The translations under genes were made by a program, and so were the position numbers. Under the pieces are notes generated by a model. It was not told where the DNA came from. It did no database searches and saw only the letters and a program-made list of their open reading frames with translations. From contig DASWZN010000063.1 in assembly GCA_036404435.1 (NCBI GenBank), forward strand, positions 1-64,000: 64,000 bases of DNA, written 5' to 3'. The stretch is from DASWZN01 sp036404435 (GTDB taxonomy: Bacteria; Acidobacteriota; Terriglobia; Bryobacterales; Bryobacteraceae). Shown piece by piece: positions 38,716 through 48,179 of this stretch; position 1 is the first letter of the stretch, and each line of letters begins with the position of its first letter.

Positions 38716-41535
38716 ATGCCAGAGAATACCCTCGATCTCAAGAAGACAGTCAACCTGCCGCACACCGATTTCCCGATGAAGGCGAACCTGCCTCAGACCG
38801 AGCCGAAGATCCTGGCGCGTTGGGAGGAGAGCAAGCTCTACGAGCGGATCCGCGAGGCCCGCGCGGGCCGGCCCCAGTTCGTGCTGCACGACGGCCCGCC
38901 CTTCGCCAACAACCGCATCCACGCCGGCACGGCGTTTAACAAGGTGCTCAAGGACTGCATCGTCAAGTCGAAGAGCATGGCCGGATTCGACGCCCCCTAC
39001 GTGCCCGGATGGGATTGCCACGGTCTGCCGATCGAGAACCGGGTGGACCAGGAATTGGGGCCGCGCAAAGCCAAGATGACCGTCACCCAGATCCGCGAAG
39101 AGTGCCGCAAATACGCGCTCAAGTGGGTCGCGATCCAAGGGGCGGAGTTTCGCCGCCTGGGCGTGCTCGGCCGCTGGGACAAGCCGTATCTGACGCTGAC
39201 GCCCGATTACGAGGCCGCCATCGCGCGCGCCTTTGTCGAGTTCGTCGACCGCGGCTACGTGTACAAGGGGCTCAAGCCGGTGAACTGGTGCCTCACGCAC
39301 CGGACCGCGCTGGCGGAAGCGGAGGTCGAGTACGAGAACCACACCAGCCCGTCGATTTGGGTTCGTTTTGCACTGACCTCGGAGCCCGCCAAGATCGACC
39401 CGGCTCTAGCGGGGAGGCGCGTCTACGGCCTCATCTGGACCACGACGCCCTGGACGATTCCCGCCAACATGGCCATCGCCTTCCATCCCAACTACGAATA
39501 TGTGGCGGCGCAGGTGGACGGCGACGTGTACTTAGTGGCGGCCGATCTCCTCGCCCAGACCGCCGCGAACTGCGGCTGGACGGAGCCCGCGGTGGTAGCG
39601 CGCGTCAAAGGGGCGCAGCTAGAGGGCGCGGTCTTCCGGCACCCCTTCCTCGAACGGGACTCCGTGGGCGTGCTGGCCGACTACGTGACCCTTGACCAGG
39701 GCACCGGCGCCGTGCACACCGCACCCGGCCACGGACAGGAGGACTACCTCACCGGCCAGCGCTACGGCATTCCGACCTATTGCCCCGTGGACGCGGCGGG
39801 CCGCTTCTTCCAGGCCGAGGGCGCAGCCGGCCACTTGCCCGAGGAGCTGCTCGGCAAGACGGTGTGGGAAGCGAACCTAGTGGTGGTCGGAATTCTCAAA
39901 ACCAGTGGCGCGCTGCTGGCGCTGCAGAAGCTCGAACACAGCTACCCGCACTGCTGGCGCTGCCACCACCCGACCATCTTCCGGGCTACCGAGCAGTGGT
40001 TCATCGGCATCGACCGGAACGACCTGCGCGCGCGGGCGCTGGACGCCATCAGCCACGTGAAATGGATGCCGGCCTGGGGCGAGCAGCGGATCTCGAACAT
40101 GATCGCCAACCGGCCCGACTGGTGCATCTCGCGCCAGCGCGTGTGGGGCGTGCCGCTGATCGTGTTCTACTGCGACCAGTGCGGCGAGGCGATCACCGAC
40201 CGCAAGATCCTCGACCGCGTGGTGGACCTGTTCGCCCAGTTCACGGCCGACGTCTGGTACGACCGCTCGGCCGCCGAACTGATCGGCCCCGGCGTCGCCT
40301 GCCCCAAGTGCGGCGGGGCGGAGTTCCGCAAAGAGACCGATATCCTGGACGTCTGGTTCGAATCGGGATCGAGCCACCTGGCCGTGCTGACGGAGGCGAA
40401 CGGGCTGCCGTGGCCCGCCGATCTGTATCTCGAAGGCGGCGATCAGTACCGCGGCTGGTTCCACAGCTCGCTGCTGACTGCGGTGGGCCTGAAGGGTTGC
40501 GCGCCGTACCGCCAGTGCGCGACACACGGCTGGACGCTCGACGAGCAGGGCCGCGCACTCTCCAAGTCTCTGGGCAATTATGTGGAGGCGCAGGAGCTGA
40601 TCCAGCAGTACGGCGCCGACGTGGTGCGGCTGTGGGTGACTTCGGTCGAGTTCACCGACGACGTGGTGATTTCGCCGACTATTCTGACGCGCCTTTCGGA
40701 GGCGTATCGCAAACTGCGCAACACGACGTTCCGGTACGCGCTCGGCAACCTGGCGGACTTCGTTCCCGAAACCGATGCGGTCGCGGCCGGCGAGTTGGCG
40801 GAATTCGATCAGTGGATGCTCATTCGCGCCGAGCAACTCGTACGGGATTGCCGGAAGTGGTACGAGGAATTCGCGTTCCACCGCGTTTACCGGGCGATCT
40901 ACGACTTCGCGACCGTCGATCTGAGTTCGGTCTATATCGAGTCCCTGAAAGACCGGCTGTACACCCGTGCGCCGAACTCGAGGAACCGCCGCAGCGCGCA
41001 GACCGCGCTCTATCGCGTCACGTATGCGCTGGTGCGGCTGATCGCTCCGCTGATCAGTTACACCGCCGACGAAGTGTGGCAGCACCTGCGGAAACCGGCC
41101 GGGGCGCCGGACAGCGTGCACCTCGCGCTCTTCCCGGAGCCGGAGGAGCTGACGGCGGGGCTGACCGAGGCGCACCGCGGCCGCGCTCTGAACTGGGACC
41201 GCCTGATGCCGGTTCGCGACGCGGTGCTGAAAAGCCTGGAGACCGCGCGCCAGGAGAAGTTGATCGGCGGCCCGCTCGAGGCGCGGGTGCGGCTGCGCGC
41301 CAACCCGGATCTGCTGCCGCTGCTCGAGGAGTATGCCTCCGAGTTGCCCGGCCTGTTCGTGGTGTCGCAGGTTGCGCTCGACGGGACGGAGAATGGCGAG
41401 GTCACAGTGGCGATCGAGCGGGCGGCCGGCGTCAAGTGCGAGCGCTGCTGGAAGTACACTACGGACGTCGGCTCGAACCCGGCGTTCCCCACCATCTGCG
41501 GCCCCTGCGCCGAAGCCGTGACGGAGATCCTGTAG
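38716..41535 (+). CDS. ileS: Isoleucyl-tRNA synthetase
   Basis: Charges tRNA-Ile with isoleucine; cytosolic. 939 residues, full length, class I synthetase: N-terminal KTVNLPHTDFPMKANLP, catalytic core with DGPPFANNRIHAGTAFNK, the CP1 editing domain (TTPWTIPANMA), the WCISRQRVWGVPL motif, KMSKS-loop region GRALSKSLGNYV, anticodon-binding domain and the C-terminal zinc module CERCWKY...CGPC. The HIGH motif reads HAGT and the KMSKS loop reads ALSKS; the second, catalytically more important Lys is kept. ATG 38716 is preferred over 38701 because of the promoter position. lspA and lgt follow on the same strand. Confidence 0.95.
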   Translation: MPENTLDLKKTVNLPHTDFPMKANLPQTEPKILARWEESKLYERIREARAGRPQFVLHDGPPFANNRIHAGTAFNKVLKDCIVKSKSMAGFDAPYVPGWDCHGLPIENRVDQELGPRKAKMTVTQIREECRKYALKWVAIQGAEFRRLGVLGRWDKPYLTLTPDYEAAIARAFVEFVDRGYVYKGLKPVNWCLTHRTALAEAEVEYENHTSPSIWVRFALTSEPAKIDPALAGRRVYGLIWTTTPWTIPANMAIAFHPNYEYVAAQVDGDVYLVAADLLAQTAANCGWTEPAVVARVKGAQLEGAVFRHPFLERDSVGVLADYVTLDQGTGAVHTAPGHGQEDYLTGQRYGIPTYCPVDAAGRFFQAEGAAGHLPEELLGKTVWEANLVVVGILKTSGALLALQKLEHSYPHCWRCHHPTIFRATEQWFIGIDRNDLRARALDAISHVKWMPAWGEQRISNMIANRPDWCISRQRVWGVPLIVFYCDQCGEAITDRKILDRVVDLFAQFTADVWYDRSAAELIGPGVACPKCGGAEFRKETDILDVWFESGSSHLAVLTEANGLPWPADLYLEGGDQYRGWFHSSLLTAVGLKGCAPYRQCATHGWTLDEQGRALSKSLGNYVEAQELIQQYGADVVRLWVTSVEFTDDVVISPTILTRLSEAYRKLRNTTFRYALGNLADFVPETDAVAAGELAEFDQWMLIRAEQLVRDCRKWYEEFAFHRVYRAIYDFATVDLSSVYIESLKDRLYTRAPNSRNRRSAQTALYRVTYALVRLIAPLISYTADEVWQHLRKPAGAPDSVHLALFPEPEELTAGLTEAHRGRALNWDRLMPVRDAVLKSLETARQEKLIGGPLEARVRLRANPDLLPLLEEYASELPGLFVVSQVALDGTENGEVTVAIERAAGVKCERCWKYTTDVGSNPAFPTICGPCAEAVTEIL

Positions 41536-41575
41536 TGCGGCCTAAATTTGCCTTCGGCATTGGCTGGAAAAGCAG

Positions 41576-41612
41576 GCCGGCCGGGGGGCCGGCCGCGGAC
41601 GAGGGCGTCCGC
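41576..41612. repeat. Paired GC-rich hairpins between ileS and lspA
   Basis: GGCCGGCC-G-rich-GGCCGGC (about 41575-41594), then GCGGAC-GAGGGC-GTCCGC (41595-41612). They could attenuate ileS read-through into lspA, or belong to the palindromic intergenic repeats seen elsewhere in the window. Confidence 0.45.
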
Positions 41613-41656
41613 CCCACAACAATCATAGGAAGCCGCTTGCCCAGGATCCTCCCTGC

Positions 41657-42154
41657 ATGACCCGGCGCGCGCTCGCTTACGTGATAGCCGCGGGGGCTTT
41701 CCTGCTCGACCGTGTCACCAAGGTGGCGATCGATCGGCTTGTGCCGCTCTGGGACACGCGCGTGGTGATCCCGGGCTTCTTCAATATCGTGCACACGGAG
41801 AACGCGGCCGCGGCGTTCAGCCTCTTTGCGGGAATCGCCTCGGGGTGGCGCAGGTTCTTCCTGATCGGCTCCTCGGCAACCGCGGCGGTCCTGCTGTCGG
41901 TGCTGCTATGGCGCGACGGAACCCGCGCGGTGGGCAGCCGGAAGCTCTCGGCCGGACTCGCGCTGATCCTGGGAGGCGCGGTAGGCAACCTGTACGACCG
42001 CGCCATTCCCGGTACGGTGACCGATTTCGTCGAGTTGTACGCGGGCAGTTTTCACTGGCCCGCGTTTAATGTCGCCGACAGCGCGATCAGCATCGGCGCG
42101 GGCCTGGTCCTATTGGATCTGTTGATAGCCAAAAAGGCGCCGCAGAAGGGTTAA
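41657..42154 (+). CDS. lspA: Lipoprotein signal peptidase (signal peptidase II)
   Basis: Inner-membrane aspartyl protease that cleaves the signal peptide of prolipoproteins after lipidation. 165 residues with four membrane segments. Catalytic aspartates lie in GTVTDFVELY and FNVADSAISIG; NTENAAAAFS corresponds to the conserved N-x-G-x-A-F region. Its stop is immediately followed by the ATG of lgt, so the two lipoprotein-processing enzymes are co-transcribed. Confidence 0.95.
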   Translation: MTRRALAYVIAAGAFLLDRVTKVAIDRLVPLWDTRVVIPGFFNIVHTENAAAAFSLFAGIASGWRRFFLIGSSATAAVLLSVLLWRDGTRAVGSRKLSAGLALILGGAVGNLYDRAIPGTVTDFVELYAGSFHWPAFNVADSAISIGAGLVLLDLLIAKKAPQKG

Positions 42155-42964
42155 ATGTTCCCTATCATTTTCAGAATTGGGCACTTCTTCCTGCCGGGGT
42201 ACGGCCTGCTGGTGTCGCTCGGGTTTTTGATGGCGCTGTGGATGGTCGGGCGGCTAAGCCGCCGCGCGGGCCTGGACGTGGACGCCGTTCTGAATCTCGG
42301 CATCTATAGCGCCATCGCCGCGATGCTGGGCGCCAAGCTGTTCATGCTGGCGCTCGACTTCGATTACTACTCGCAGAACCCGGGCGAGATCTTCTCGCTG
42401 ACCACCCTGCTCGCCGGCGGCGTGTTCTACGGCGGGCTGATCGCGGCGCTGGTGACGGCGTTCTTCTATCTGCGCCGGAGCAAGCTGCCGGGGCTGGCGA
42501 CGGCGGATATATTCGCGCCGGCCATCGCGCTCGGCCACGCCATCGGGCGCCTGGGTTGCTTCGCGGCGGGCTGCTGCTGGGGCGCGCCGTCCAAGCTGCC
42601 GTGGGCCGTGACCTTCACCAATCCCGAGGCCCATCAACTGGTGGGCGTACCGCTCGGCATTCCTTTGCAGCCGACCCAGCTGTACGAAGCTCTTGCCGAA
42701 GCGGTCATTTTCGCGATCCTGTACCGGCGCTTCGCGCGCCCGCACCGGCCTGGCGCGATCATCGGCCTGTACCTGGTCCTGTATCCCTCGGTGCGGTTTC
42801 TGGTGGAATTTATGCGCGCGCACGACGGCCTGAATCCGTATTTTGGGCCGCTGGTGGCGGAACAGTGGATTGCGCTCGGGCTGGTGGCGCTGGGCGTGTA
42901 CCTGATGCGCGGCGCGGGGCGGGCGGTCTTGCCCGCGGTCCGGCCCGCCCAGCGCAAGCGCTAG
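42155..42964 (+). CDS. lgt: Prolipoprotein diacylglyceryl transferase
   Basis: Transfers diacylglycerol from phosphatidylglycerol to the lipobox Cys of prolipoproteins, the step before LspA. 269 residues, seven or so membrane helices. The signature GHAIGRLGCFAAGCCWG contains the conserved Arg, and HPTQLYEA-like motif appears as PLQPTQLYEALAE. Starts directly after the lspA stop. Confidence 0.95.
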   Translation: MFPIIFRIGHFFLPGYGLLVSLGFLMALWMVGRLSRRAGLDVDAVLNLGIYSAIAAMLGAKLFMLALDFDYYSQNPGEIFSLTTLLAGGVFYGGLIAALVTAFFYLRRSKLPGLATADIFAPAIALGHAIGRLGCFAAGCCWGAPSKLPWAVTFTNPEAHQLVGVPLGIPLQPTQLYEALAEAVIFAILYRRFARPHRPGAIIGLYLVLYPSVRFLVEFMRAHDGLNPYFGPLVAEQWIALGLVALGVYLMRGAGRAVLPAVRPAQRKR

Positions 42965-43045
42965 CTTAGGCCGCAGCGCAGCCGCTTTCGAAAGCCAAGA
43001 GACGCGGGCCGGAGGTATACTCGCTGGTGGCCAGAAGGCCAAAAT

Positions 43046-43870
43046 ATGGAACACCGTAGACTTCTGAGTCGCATGGCCGCTCGGCTATTCGTCGCGATCG
43101 CCGTCCTGTCCGAGGCAGTCTGCGCGGTCGGCGCCTGCAATGTGCCTCACTACCGAAGGGTCCGGACCCTAGTGGACACGGCATCCGACGTCTATATCGA
43201 CATCAGCATTCGGCCGGAGGACTTCGGTCCTGAGAGATTGATTTGCCTGGCGGGGGCGCTCAGAGAGAAGTACCCTGGGCGGAATGTGGGCGCGTCCATA
43301 TTTAGCTCCCACGACGCGGCACGGGGCTATGCGCCATCACCAGAAGAGACGGAATGGCTGCGGTATTGTCAATCCAAGCTACATGCACACTATTCTTACA
43401 ACAAAGAGAAGCACGAGGATTACTTGTTAATCAGGCCGGACGGACTCAGTCGGGAGGTGCACTCGCCCTTTACTACGCGCATAGATCTGCCCGTCACGGG
43501 TACGCCCGCCTGCAAACTTGCGATCGATGCTCGTTGTCTTCTCGAGTTTCAGCACATCGAGTATCCTTCTGTTGAAGGCAAGACGAAAGTCTCCGGACGG
43601 GTCACCCTTGCCGGCACCATTCGGCGAGACGGGGTCCTGTCGGATCTGGCTGTCGTTGATGCGAATGCGAGTCCCCCCGAACGAAAATCGGTGCTTGTGG
43701 ATTGGGCACTGAACAATCTCGGCACATGGCGCTTCGAGCCCGCCAAGCACAAAGACGCTGTTCGTATCACGTACTACTTCGACGCCGACTTGCGGCTGGT
43801 GCAGCAGGTAACCGAGGTGGACTTCAGGTTGCCTTCTGAGGTGAGAATCGAAACTACCCGGAGCAATTAG
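43046..43870 (+). CDS. Exported protein with TonB C-terminal-like domain
   Basis: 274 residues with an N-terminal signal segment (MAARLFVAIAVLSEAVCAVG). The last 90 or so residues resemble the TonB_C/energy-transducer fold: SGRVTLAGTIRRDGVLSDLAVV, ALNNLGTWRFEPAK, VRITYYF. The middle has no recognised domain. Such single proteins are common in Acidobacteria and need not power TonB receptors. Function unknown. Confidence 0.68.
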   Translation: MEHRRLLSRMAARLFVAIAVLSEAVCAVGACNVPHYRRVRTLVDTASDVYIDISIRPEDFGPERLICLAGALREKYPGRNVGASIFSSHDAARGYAPSPEETEWLRYCQSKLHAHYSYNKEKHEDYLLIRPDGLSREVHSPFTTRIDLPVTGTPACKLAIDARCLLEFQHIEYPSVEGKTKVSGRVTLAGTIRRDGVLSDLAVVDANASPPERKSVLVDWALNNLGTWRFEPAKHKDAVRITYYFDADLRLVQQVTEVDFRLPSEVRIETTRSN

Positions 43871-43901
43871 CTGCGGCTCGCCAGGATCATGACGCGAAGC
43901 C

Positions 43902-46241
43902 TTGGTCACCGGGATCGGCCCCGGTTTCGGATCCTCTCAGGGCAGCGGTGTGACCTGGCTGGGCAGCACGGCCGGCCAGGTGGTGAGTTGGAGCGACACG
44001 CAGGTAGTGGCCACGGTGGCGCCCACGGCGCTGACCGGCGTTGCCCGAGTTCAACAGAATGGCGTGTGGAGCAACGCGGTTGGATTCACCGTGCCGGCGC
44101 CGGACGGCAACGGCATGACCATTCAGCCCGCTATGCTTAACATGGTGGTGGGCGACACACACAGGATTCAAGCGCTGAGTTCGGCGGGGCAATCGGTCAC
44201 GGGACTGACCTGGACCTCGAGCGACCCGACGGTGGTGAGCCTGTCGAGCGACGATCCGCCGATTCTCACGGCGCTGGCGGCGGGACACGTTACCATCACG
44301 GCGGGCACTGCGTCCGCCGATGTCACGGTCTCCGCGGGCGCATTGCCGCTGGGGACGGTGCTGTGGTCCGTTCCCGCCAGCGACGTCTATTCGATTGTGC
44401 CCGCGGTGCCCAGCTCAACCGGGGTGGCGGACGTGTTCGCGTTCCTGAACGTCGGCAGCACGGTGGAGGCTATTACCAGCGACGGCACCATAGCGTGGAC
44501 CGCGGAGACACCCGGGGCGATAGCCTTGCCGGACTTCCAGGGCGGCTTGGTTGTCTGGACCAACGTCAACCAGGAGCCTCCTTATTACATCGTCAAGTTG
44601 GATGGGGTCACTGGCCGGGCCGTTTCCACGTATACCATCGATCAACAAATGGTAGGTACCCCTGGCATGGCCGTACATCCCGACGGGACCATCTTTGCCG
44701 TTTATTGCGTAGTCTCCGAGGACCAGACCCTTCCAAACCCGTGTTCGGTGATTGGCATTGACTCCGCCACGGGAGCGCAGAAGTTCAGCGTGGCGCTGCC
44801 AGGTGACGTCCAGCTCTCGAACGGGCCGCCTATCATGATTGCGGGCGACGGCTACGCCTACGTGCTATACGTGGCTCGTCAATACGATCCGGAGACCGAC
44901 CAAGTGATGCTGCTGCGTGTCAACAGCAGCGGCGCCTACGATAACATCGAAATCCAAGGCTACACGGATGCGAGGGCGTACGCTGGCACCTTATTCAACA
45001 ACGCCGACACGGGAGTCTGGGTCACCTGGACGGTTGAGTATCCACCTGATATCGTGACGGAACCCCCAACGCTGGGCCCTGTCGTCAACTTCATGGCGGT
45101 GACGACGGGCACTGGGTTCAGCGTCGCGAACACGCCGCCTCTGCTGCCCTACCCGATACTGCAAGCGCAGGACGGCTCGTTTGTCGGTATCTGGGAATCC
45201 TCTACGGTCCCCTCCTCTATGGCCGCCTTCGACCTGTCTGGGGGCATACGCTGGATCGTGCCGAACTACTACCCGCTGATGGCAACCGCCGACGGCGGTG
45301 TCATCGCCACCTCCGACTGGGTGTCCGCCACGGTGTTCGACCAGAACGGGGCTGCTATCGCGCAGATGGCCAACATGCCCACACAATCGTGGACTGGGAA
45401 CGAGTACACTTCGCTCGGCTCAGTCGACTCGATAAGCATGCCGCCGGTATTCCCGGACGGCGCGGACTTTTGGGCGGAAGGAGGCGGGAACCCGTCCGGT
45501 AACGAAACCGCATTCGCGCAGTGCCCGTGTCTATTGCAATCGGCGGGTGCGGCCCCGGTGTCGCCAGACGTTAGAGGCGCAGGCCCAGTGGCCGCGAACC
45601 GCACGGCGCCCCTGCCGAGGCTGTCCGGTGCGCCTCTCAAGACGTACGTTATCTTGGAGGGGGACCCGGGGCTGAACCTACCGGGACATGTCCCACACAA
45701 TGTAGGGGATCTTTTCAACCTCGCCGCGGGAACGCAGCAGGATGCCCTGAACGCGCAGGGGAATTTGGCGGCAAGTCCCCAAAGGGTGTCCTCTGTTCAA
45801 GACTTTGCGGCGCAGCTCACCGGGAACGGTCTCATCACGGGCGGCGTTATCTACTTTGGGCACGGCATGGGTGTGGATTACGGGGATGGCACGCAGGGTT
45901 CCGCACTTGCCCCTGGCGAACAAGCGGGCCCCGACACGAACGTTACGGCAAACAACGTCAACAAGCTGTCCAATCAGCAGTTGGATACTGGTGCCACTAT
46001 AACTCTCCACGCTTGTTTCGCCGGCTTTGGAAGCGGGAGATACTCTATCGCCCAGTTGATTGCGAACCAACTACAAAGGAGAGTATACGCTCCGACAGCC
46101 GGCACGTTCTTTAGCGTAGATCCCAATTCAACGGCTTCTGGAGCGACGGCGCCGCCCTTGCCAGACCAAGTAACAAAGCCAATATATCAGCTTCAAGACT
46201 TTGGCGTACCATTCAGTACGTTCCTGCCCGCAGGACTGTAG
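43902..46241 (+). CDS. Large Ig/beta-propeller protein with C-terminal caspase-like domain, N-terminus apparently truncated
   Basis: 779 residues. It opens in the middle of an IPT/TIG Ig domain (TGIGPGFGSSQGSGVTWLG) without signal peptide, then a Big_2 domain (about 75-150), a PQQ-like beta-propeller (about 155-560) and a C-terminal alpha/beta domain (about 590-740). There, His654 in VIYFGHGMG and Cys705 in ITLHACFAG form a possible His-Cys dyad as in caspase-like (clan CD) peptidases, and the following SIAQLIANQLQRRVYAPT helix/strand also fits. The missing signal peptide suggests a 5' truncation or a start further upstream in another frame. Protease activity is inference. Confidence 0.65.
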   Translation: MVTGIGPGFGSSQGSGVTWLGSTAGQVVSWSDTQVVATVAPTALTGVARVQQNGVWSNAVGFTVPAPDGNGMTIQPAMLNMVVGDTHRIQALSSAGQSVTGLTWTSSDPTVVSLSSDDPPILTALAAGHVTITAGTASADVTVSAGALPLGTVLWSVPASDVYSIVPAVPSSTGVADVFAFLNVGSTVEAITSDGTIAWTAETPGAIALPDFQGGLVVWTNVNQEPPYYIVKLDGVTGRAVSTYTIDQQMVGTPGMAVHPDGTIFAVYCVVSEDQTLPNPCSVIGIDSATGAQKFSVALPGDVQLSNGPPIMIAGDGYAYVLYVARQYDPETDQVMLLRVNSSGAYDNIEIQGYTDARAYAGTLFNNADTGVWVTWTVEYPPDIVTEPPTLGPVVNFMAVTTGTGFSVANTPPLLPYPILQAQDGSFVGIWESSTVPSSMAAFDLSGGIRWIVPNYYPLMATADGGVIATSDWVSATVFDQNGAAIAQMANMPTQSWTGNEYTSLGSVDSISMPPVFPDGADFWAEGGGNPSGNETAFAQCPCLLQSAGAAPVSPDVRGAGPVAANRTAPLPRLSGAPLKTYVILEGDPGLNLPGHVPHNVGDLFNLAAGTQQDALNAQGNLAASPQRVSSVQDFAAQLTGNGLITGGVIYFGHGMGVDYGDGTQGSALAPGEQAGPDTNVTANNVNKLSNQQLDTGATITLHACFAGFGSGRYSIAQLIANQLQRRVYAPTAGTFFSVDPNSTASGATAPPLPDQVTKPIYQLQDFGVPFSTFLPAGL

Positions 46242-46298
46242 TGTGTATGGTGAGGCTAGGTGCAGTTCGTCCGAGGTCGACGTTGTGAGGAGGGCCAT

Positions 46299-46979
46299 AT
46301 GATAGTGCAACCCGCACGCGAAAGCGCAAGTCGTGCACCGATAGGTGTGGTGGTGATGCTGGCCCTTTTTTCTGTCAGCCCAATCCCGCTCTCAGCACAG
46401 GCACGTGCCTACCCGAAGTCTCCCAAGGAGGTGCTACAGGCCTACCGTAAGATGGACGCGGAGGGCGAGCGGCTGACGCCTGCAGGCTGGTATAGAGCGT
46501 CCACGTATTTTGTAAGGCCAGGCCGGCCACCGCAGCAGATCGTCATGGAGGTCACGGAGGGCGAAAGGCTCACTGATCCCGATCCCTGGTTTAAGGGCGG
46601 GAATGATAGGGTGGAAATCTCAGTAGTGTGCTCAGCGGTAGGGCAAGTAGATTCTTCGGGACGTTTCACGTCTGTTGTAGCCCCGCGCTTGACCGATCCC
46701 CCGAGGCCGGGAGATATGCAAATGCACGGTCCCGCTCCGCTCGTGAGGCCATACGATCTCGTTCTAACGGACACCCACTGGGAGTTCGGACCGGAGCGAG
46801 AGGGCCTCCGAGAAGTGAAAGGGCCTCCGGAGTGGAGAATCGAGGCGTTCGAACTCGAGCCGTGGGTCACGATCGAGACGGCGATTCGCTACCTCACAAA
46901 GCTACGCGACGAGTCGAGTAGCGACAGCATAAGGAGCAACGCGGAGAAGTCAATTGCCATCCTTCGTCGTCTCCCCTAG
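46299..46979 (+). CDS. Secreted hypothetical protein
   Basis: 226 residues. Signal peptide (RAPIGVVVMLALFSVSPIPLSAQA). The mature part is a mixed alpha/beta domain beginning YPKSPKEVLQAYRKMDAEGERLTPAGW, resembling a calcium-free NTF2-like scaffold, ending in a helix (TIETAIRYLTKLRDES). No family is recognised with confidence. ATG 46299 follows GAGGAGGG. Confidence 0.65.
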   Translation: MIVQPARESASRAPIGVVVMLALFSVSPIPLSAQARAYPKSPKEVLQAYRKMDAEGERLTPAGWYRASTYFVRPGRPPQQIVMEVTEGERLTDPDPWFKGGNDRVEISVVCSAVGQVDSSGRFTSVVAPRLTDPPRPGDMQMHGPAPLVRPYDLVLTDTHWEFGPEREGLREVKGPPEWRIEAFELEPWVTIETAIRYLTKLRDESSSDSIRSNAEKSIAILRRLP

Positions 46980-47159
46980 GGTGCATCGTCGACCACTTGG
47001 GGAGAACGGAGCGTGGAGCAACGAGGTTCCCCAAGGGCGGTGGACGACACGCATCCGATCCAGGCTCCTGGCCAGGCTCGGGGCATCCGGCGCTGCCCGC
47101 CGGGCCGCTTGACCTTGCCTGAAAGCAGGCGCAAACTGGTTGCAGGTGGGAGGCGCGCA

Positions 47160-48107
47160 GTGAAGCTCTCCAGAGTCGCAGGAATCGGATTCGGTTGTCT
47201 GGTTTTAACCGGTGTCGCGTCGGCGCAGAACGCGATCTCGGCGAAATCCGGAATGATCAATTACGTCGAGGGGACGGTGCTCCTGGACGGGCAGCCCGTC
47301 AAGGTGAAGATCGACAACTTCCCCCAGGTCCGGAACGGCTCCGAGCTACGCACCGAAGAAGGCCGCGCCGAAGTTCTGCTCGGTCCCGGCGTTTTCATGC
47401 GCCTGGGCGAAAACAGCGCCGTGCGGATGACCTCCGACGACGTCATGAACAGCCGGCTGGAATTTCTGTCCGGTTCGGCGATCGTCGAGTCCGCCGAGCT
47501 CGAAAAGGACGAGTCCGTCGCCTTCACCTACAAGGGCCAATCGATCGATCTGCTGAAGAAAGGCGTCTACCGGTTCGATAGCGAGCCGCCCCAGGTCAGC
47601 GTCTACGACGGCGAGGCCCGGGTCATCAATGACGGGCAGGCGCAGATCGTCAAGCGGTCCCACCTGCTGCGCCTGGAGGGCGTGGCGGTGGCCGAGAAGC
47701 TCGACGAGAACGCGGGCGACTCTTTGTACCGCTGGGCGCGGCGCAGGTCCGAGTACCTGGCGGTGGCGAACGTCTCGGCCGCGCGCGAGGCGGAAGAGTA
47801 CGGCTCCTGGGGCTCGAACAACTGGACCTGGAACCCGTTCTTCGGGACCTACACGTACCTGCCGATGGGCGGCATGTACGACAGCTTCTGGGGCTACCGG
47901 TTCTGGAGCCCGGAGAGCGTCTACATGCTGTACGTGCCCCCCCAGAACTACTTCTATCCCGGCGCCCTCGGTTCTACCACTCGATCCAGCCTTGCCGCCG
48001 CCACGAGCGCTGTCCGGGCGACCTCCGCCGCCATGCCCGGTGTGAGCCGCGCGGCTTCCTCCACCGGCGTTGGCGCGCGCGTCAGCGCTCCCGGCCGGGG
48101 CCACTGA
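47160..48107 (+). CDS. FecR-domain secreted protein (paralogue 1)
   Basis: 315 residues with signal peptide (SRVAGIGFGCLVLTGVASAQ) and a FecR-type beta domain (about 25-180): INYVEGTVLLDGQPV, GSELRTEEGRAEVLLGPGVFMRLGENS. A conserved WNPFFGTYTYLPMGGMYDSFWGY segment follows, then a Ser/Ala-rich tail. GTG 47160 follows GGGAGG. FecR domains usually signal to ECF sigma factors, but no sigma gene is nearby and this protein lacks a membrane helix, so a periplasmic structural or ligand-binding role is likelier. Tandem paralogue of the next gene. Confidence 0.8.
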   Translation: MKLSRVAGIGFGCLVLTGVASAQNAISAKSGMINYVEGTVLLDGQPVKVKIDNFPQVRNGSELRTEEGRAEVLLGPGVFMRLGENSAVRMTSDDVMNSRLEFLSGSAIVESAELEKDESVAFTYKGQSIDLLKKGVYRFDSEPPQVSVYDGEARVINDGQAQIVKRSHLLRLEGVAVAEKLDENAGDSLYRWARRRSEYLAVANVSAAREAEEYGSWGSNNWTWNPFFGTYTYLPMGGMYDSFWGYRFWSPESVYMLYVPPQNYFYPGALGSTTRSSLAAATSAVRATSAAMPGVSRAASSTGVGARVSAPGRGH

Positions 48108-48179
48108 CCCGCCTGGTAACCAACCTTCCCAAACCCGCGTCCTATATGCGGTAGAATCCGAACGGGAGGTTCGCCTCCA

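Noticed and set aside
39780..41660. 626-codon plus-strand frame inside ileS
   Set aside because: Out-of-frame shadow of isoleucyl-tRNA synthetase.
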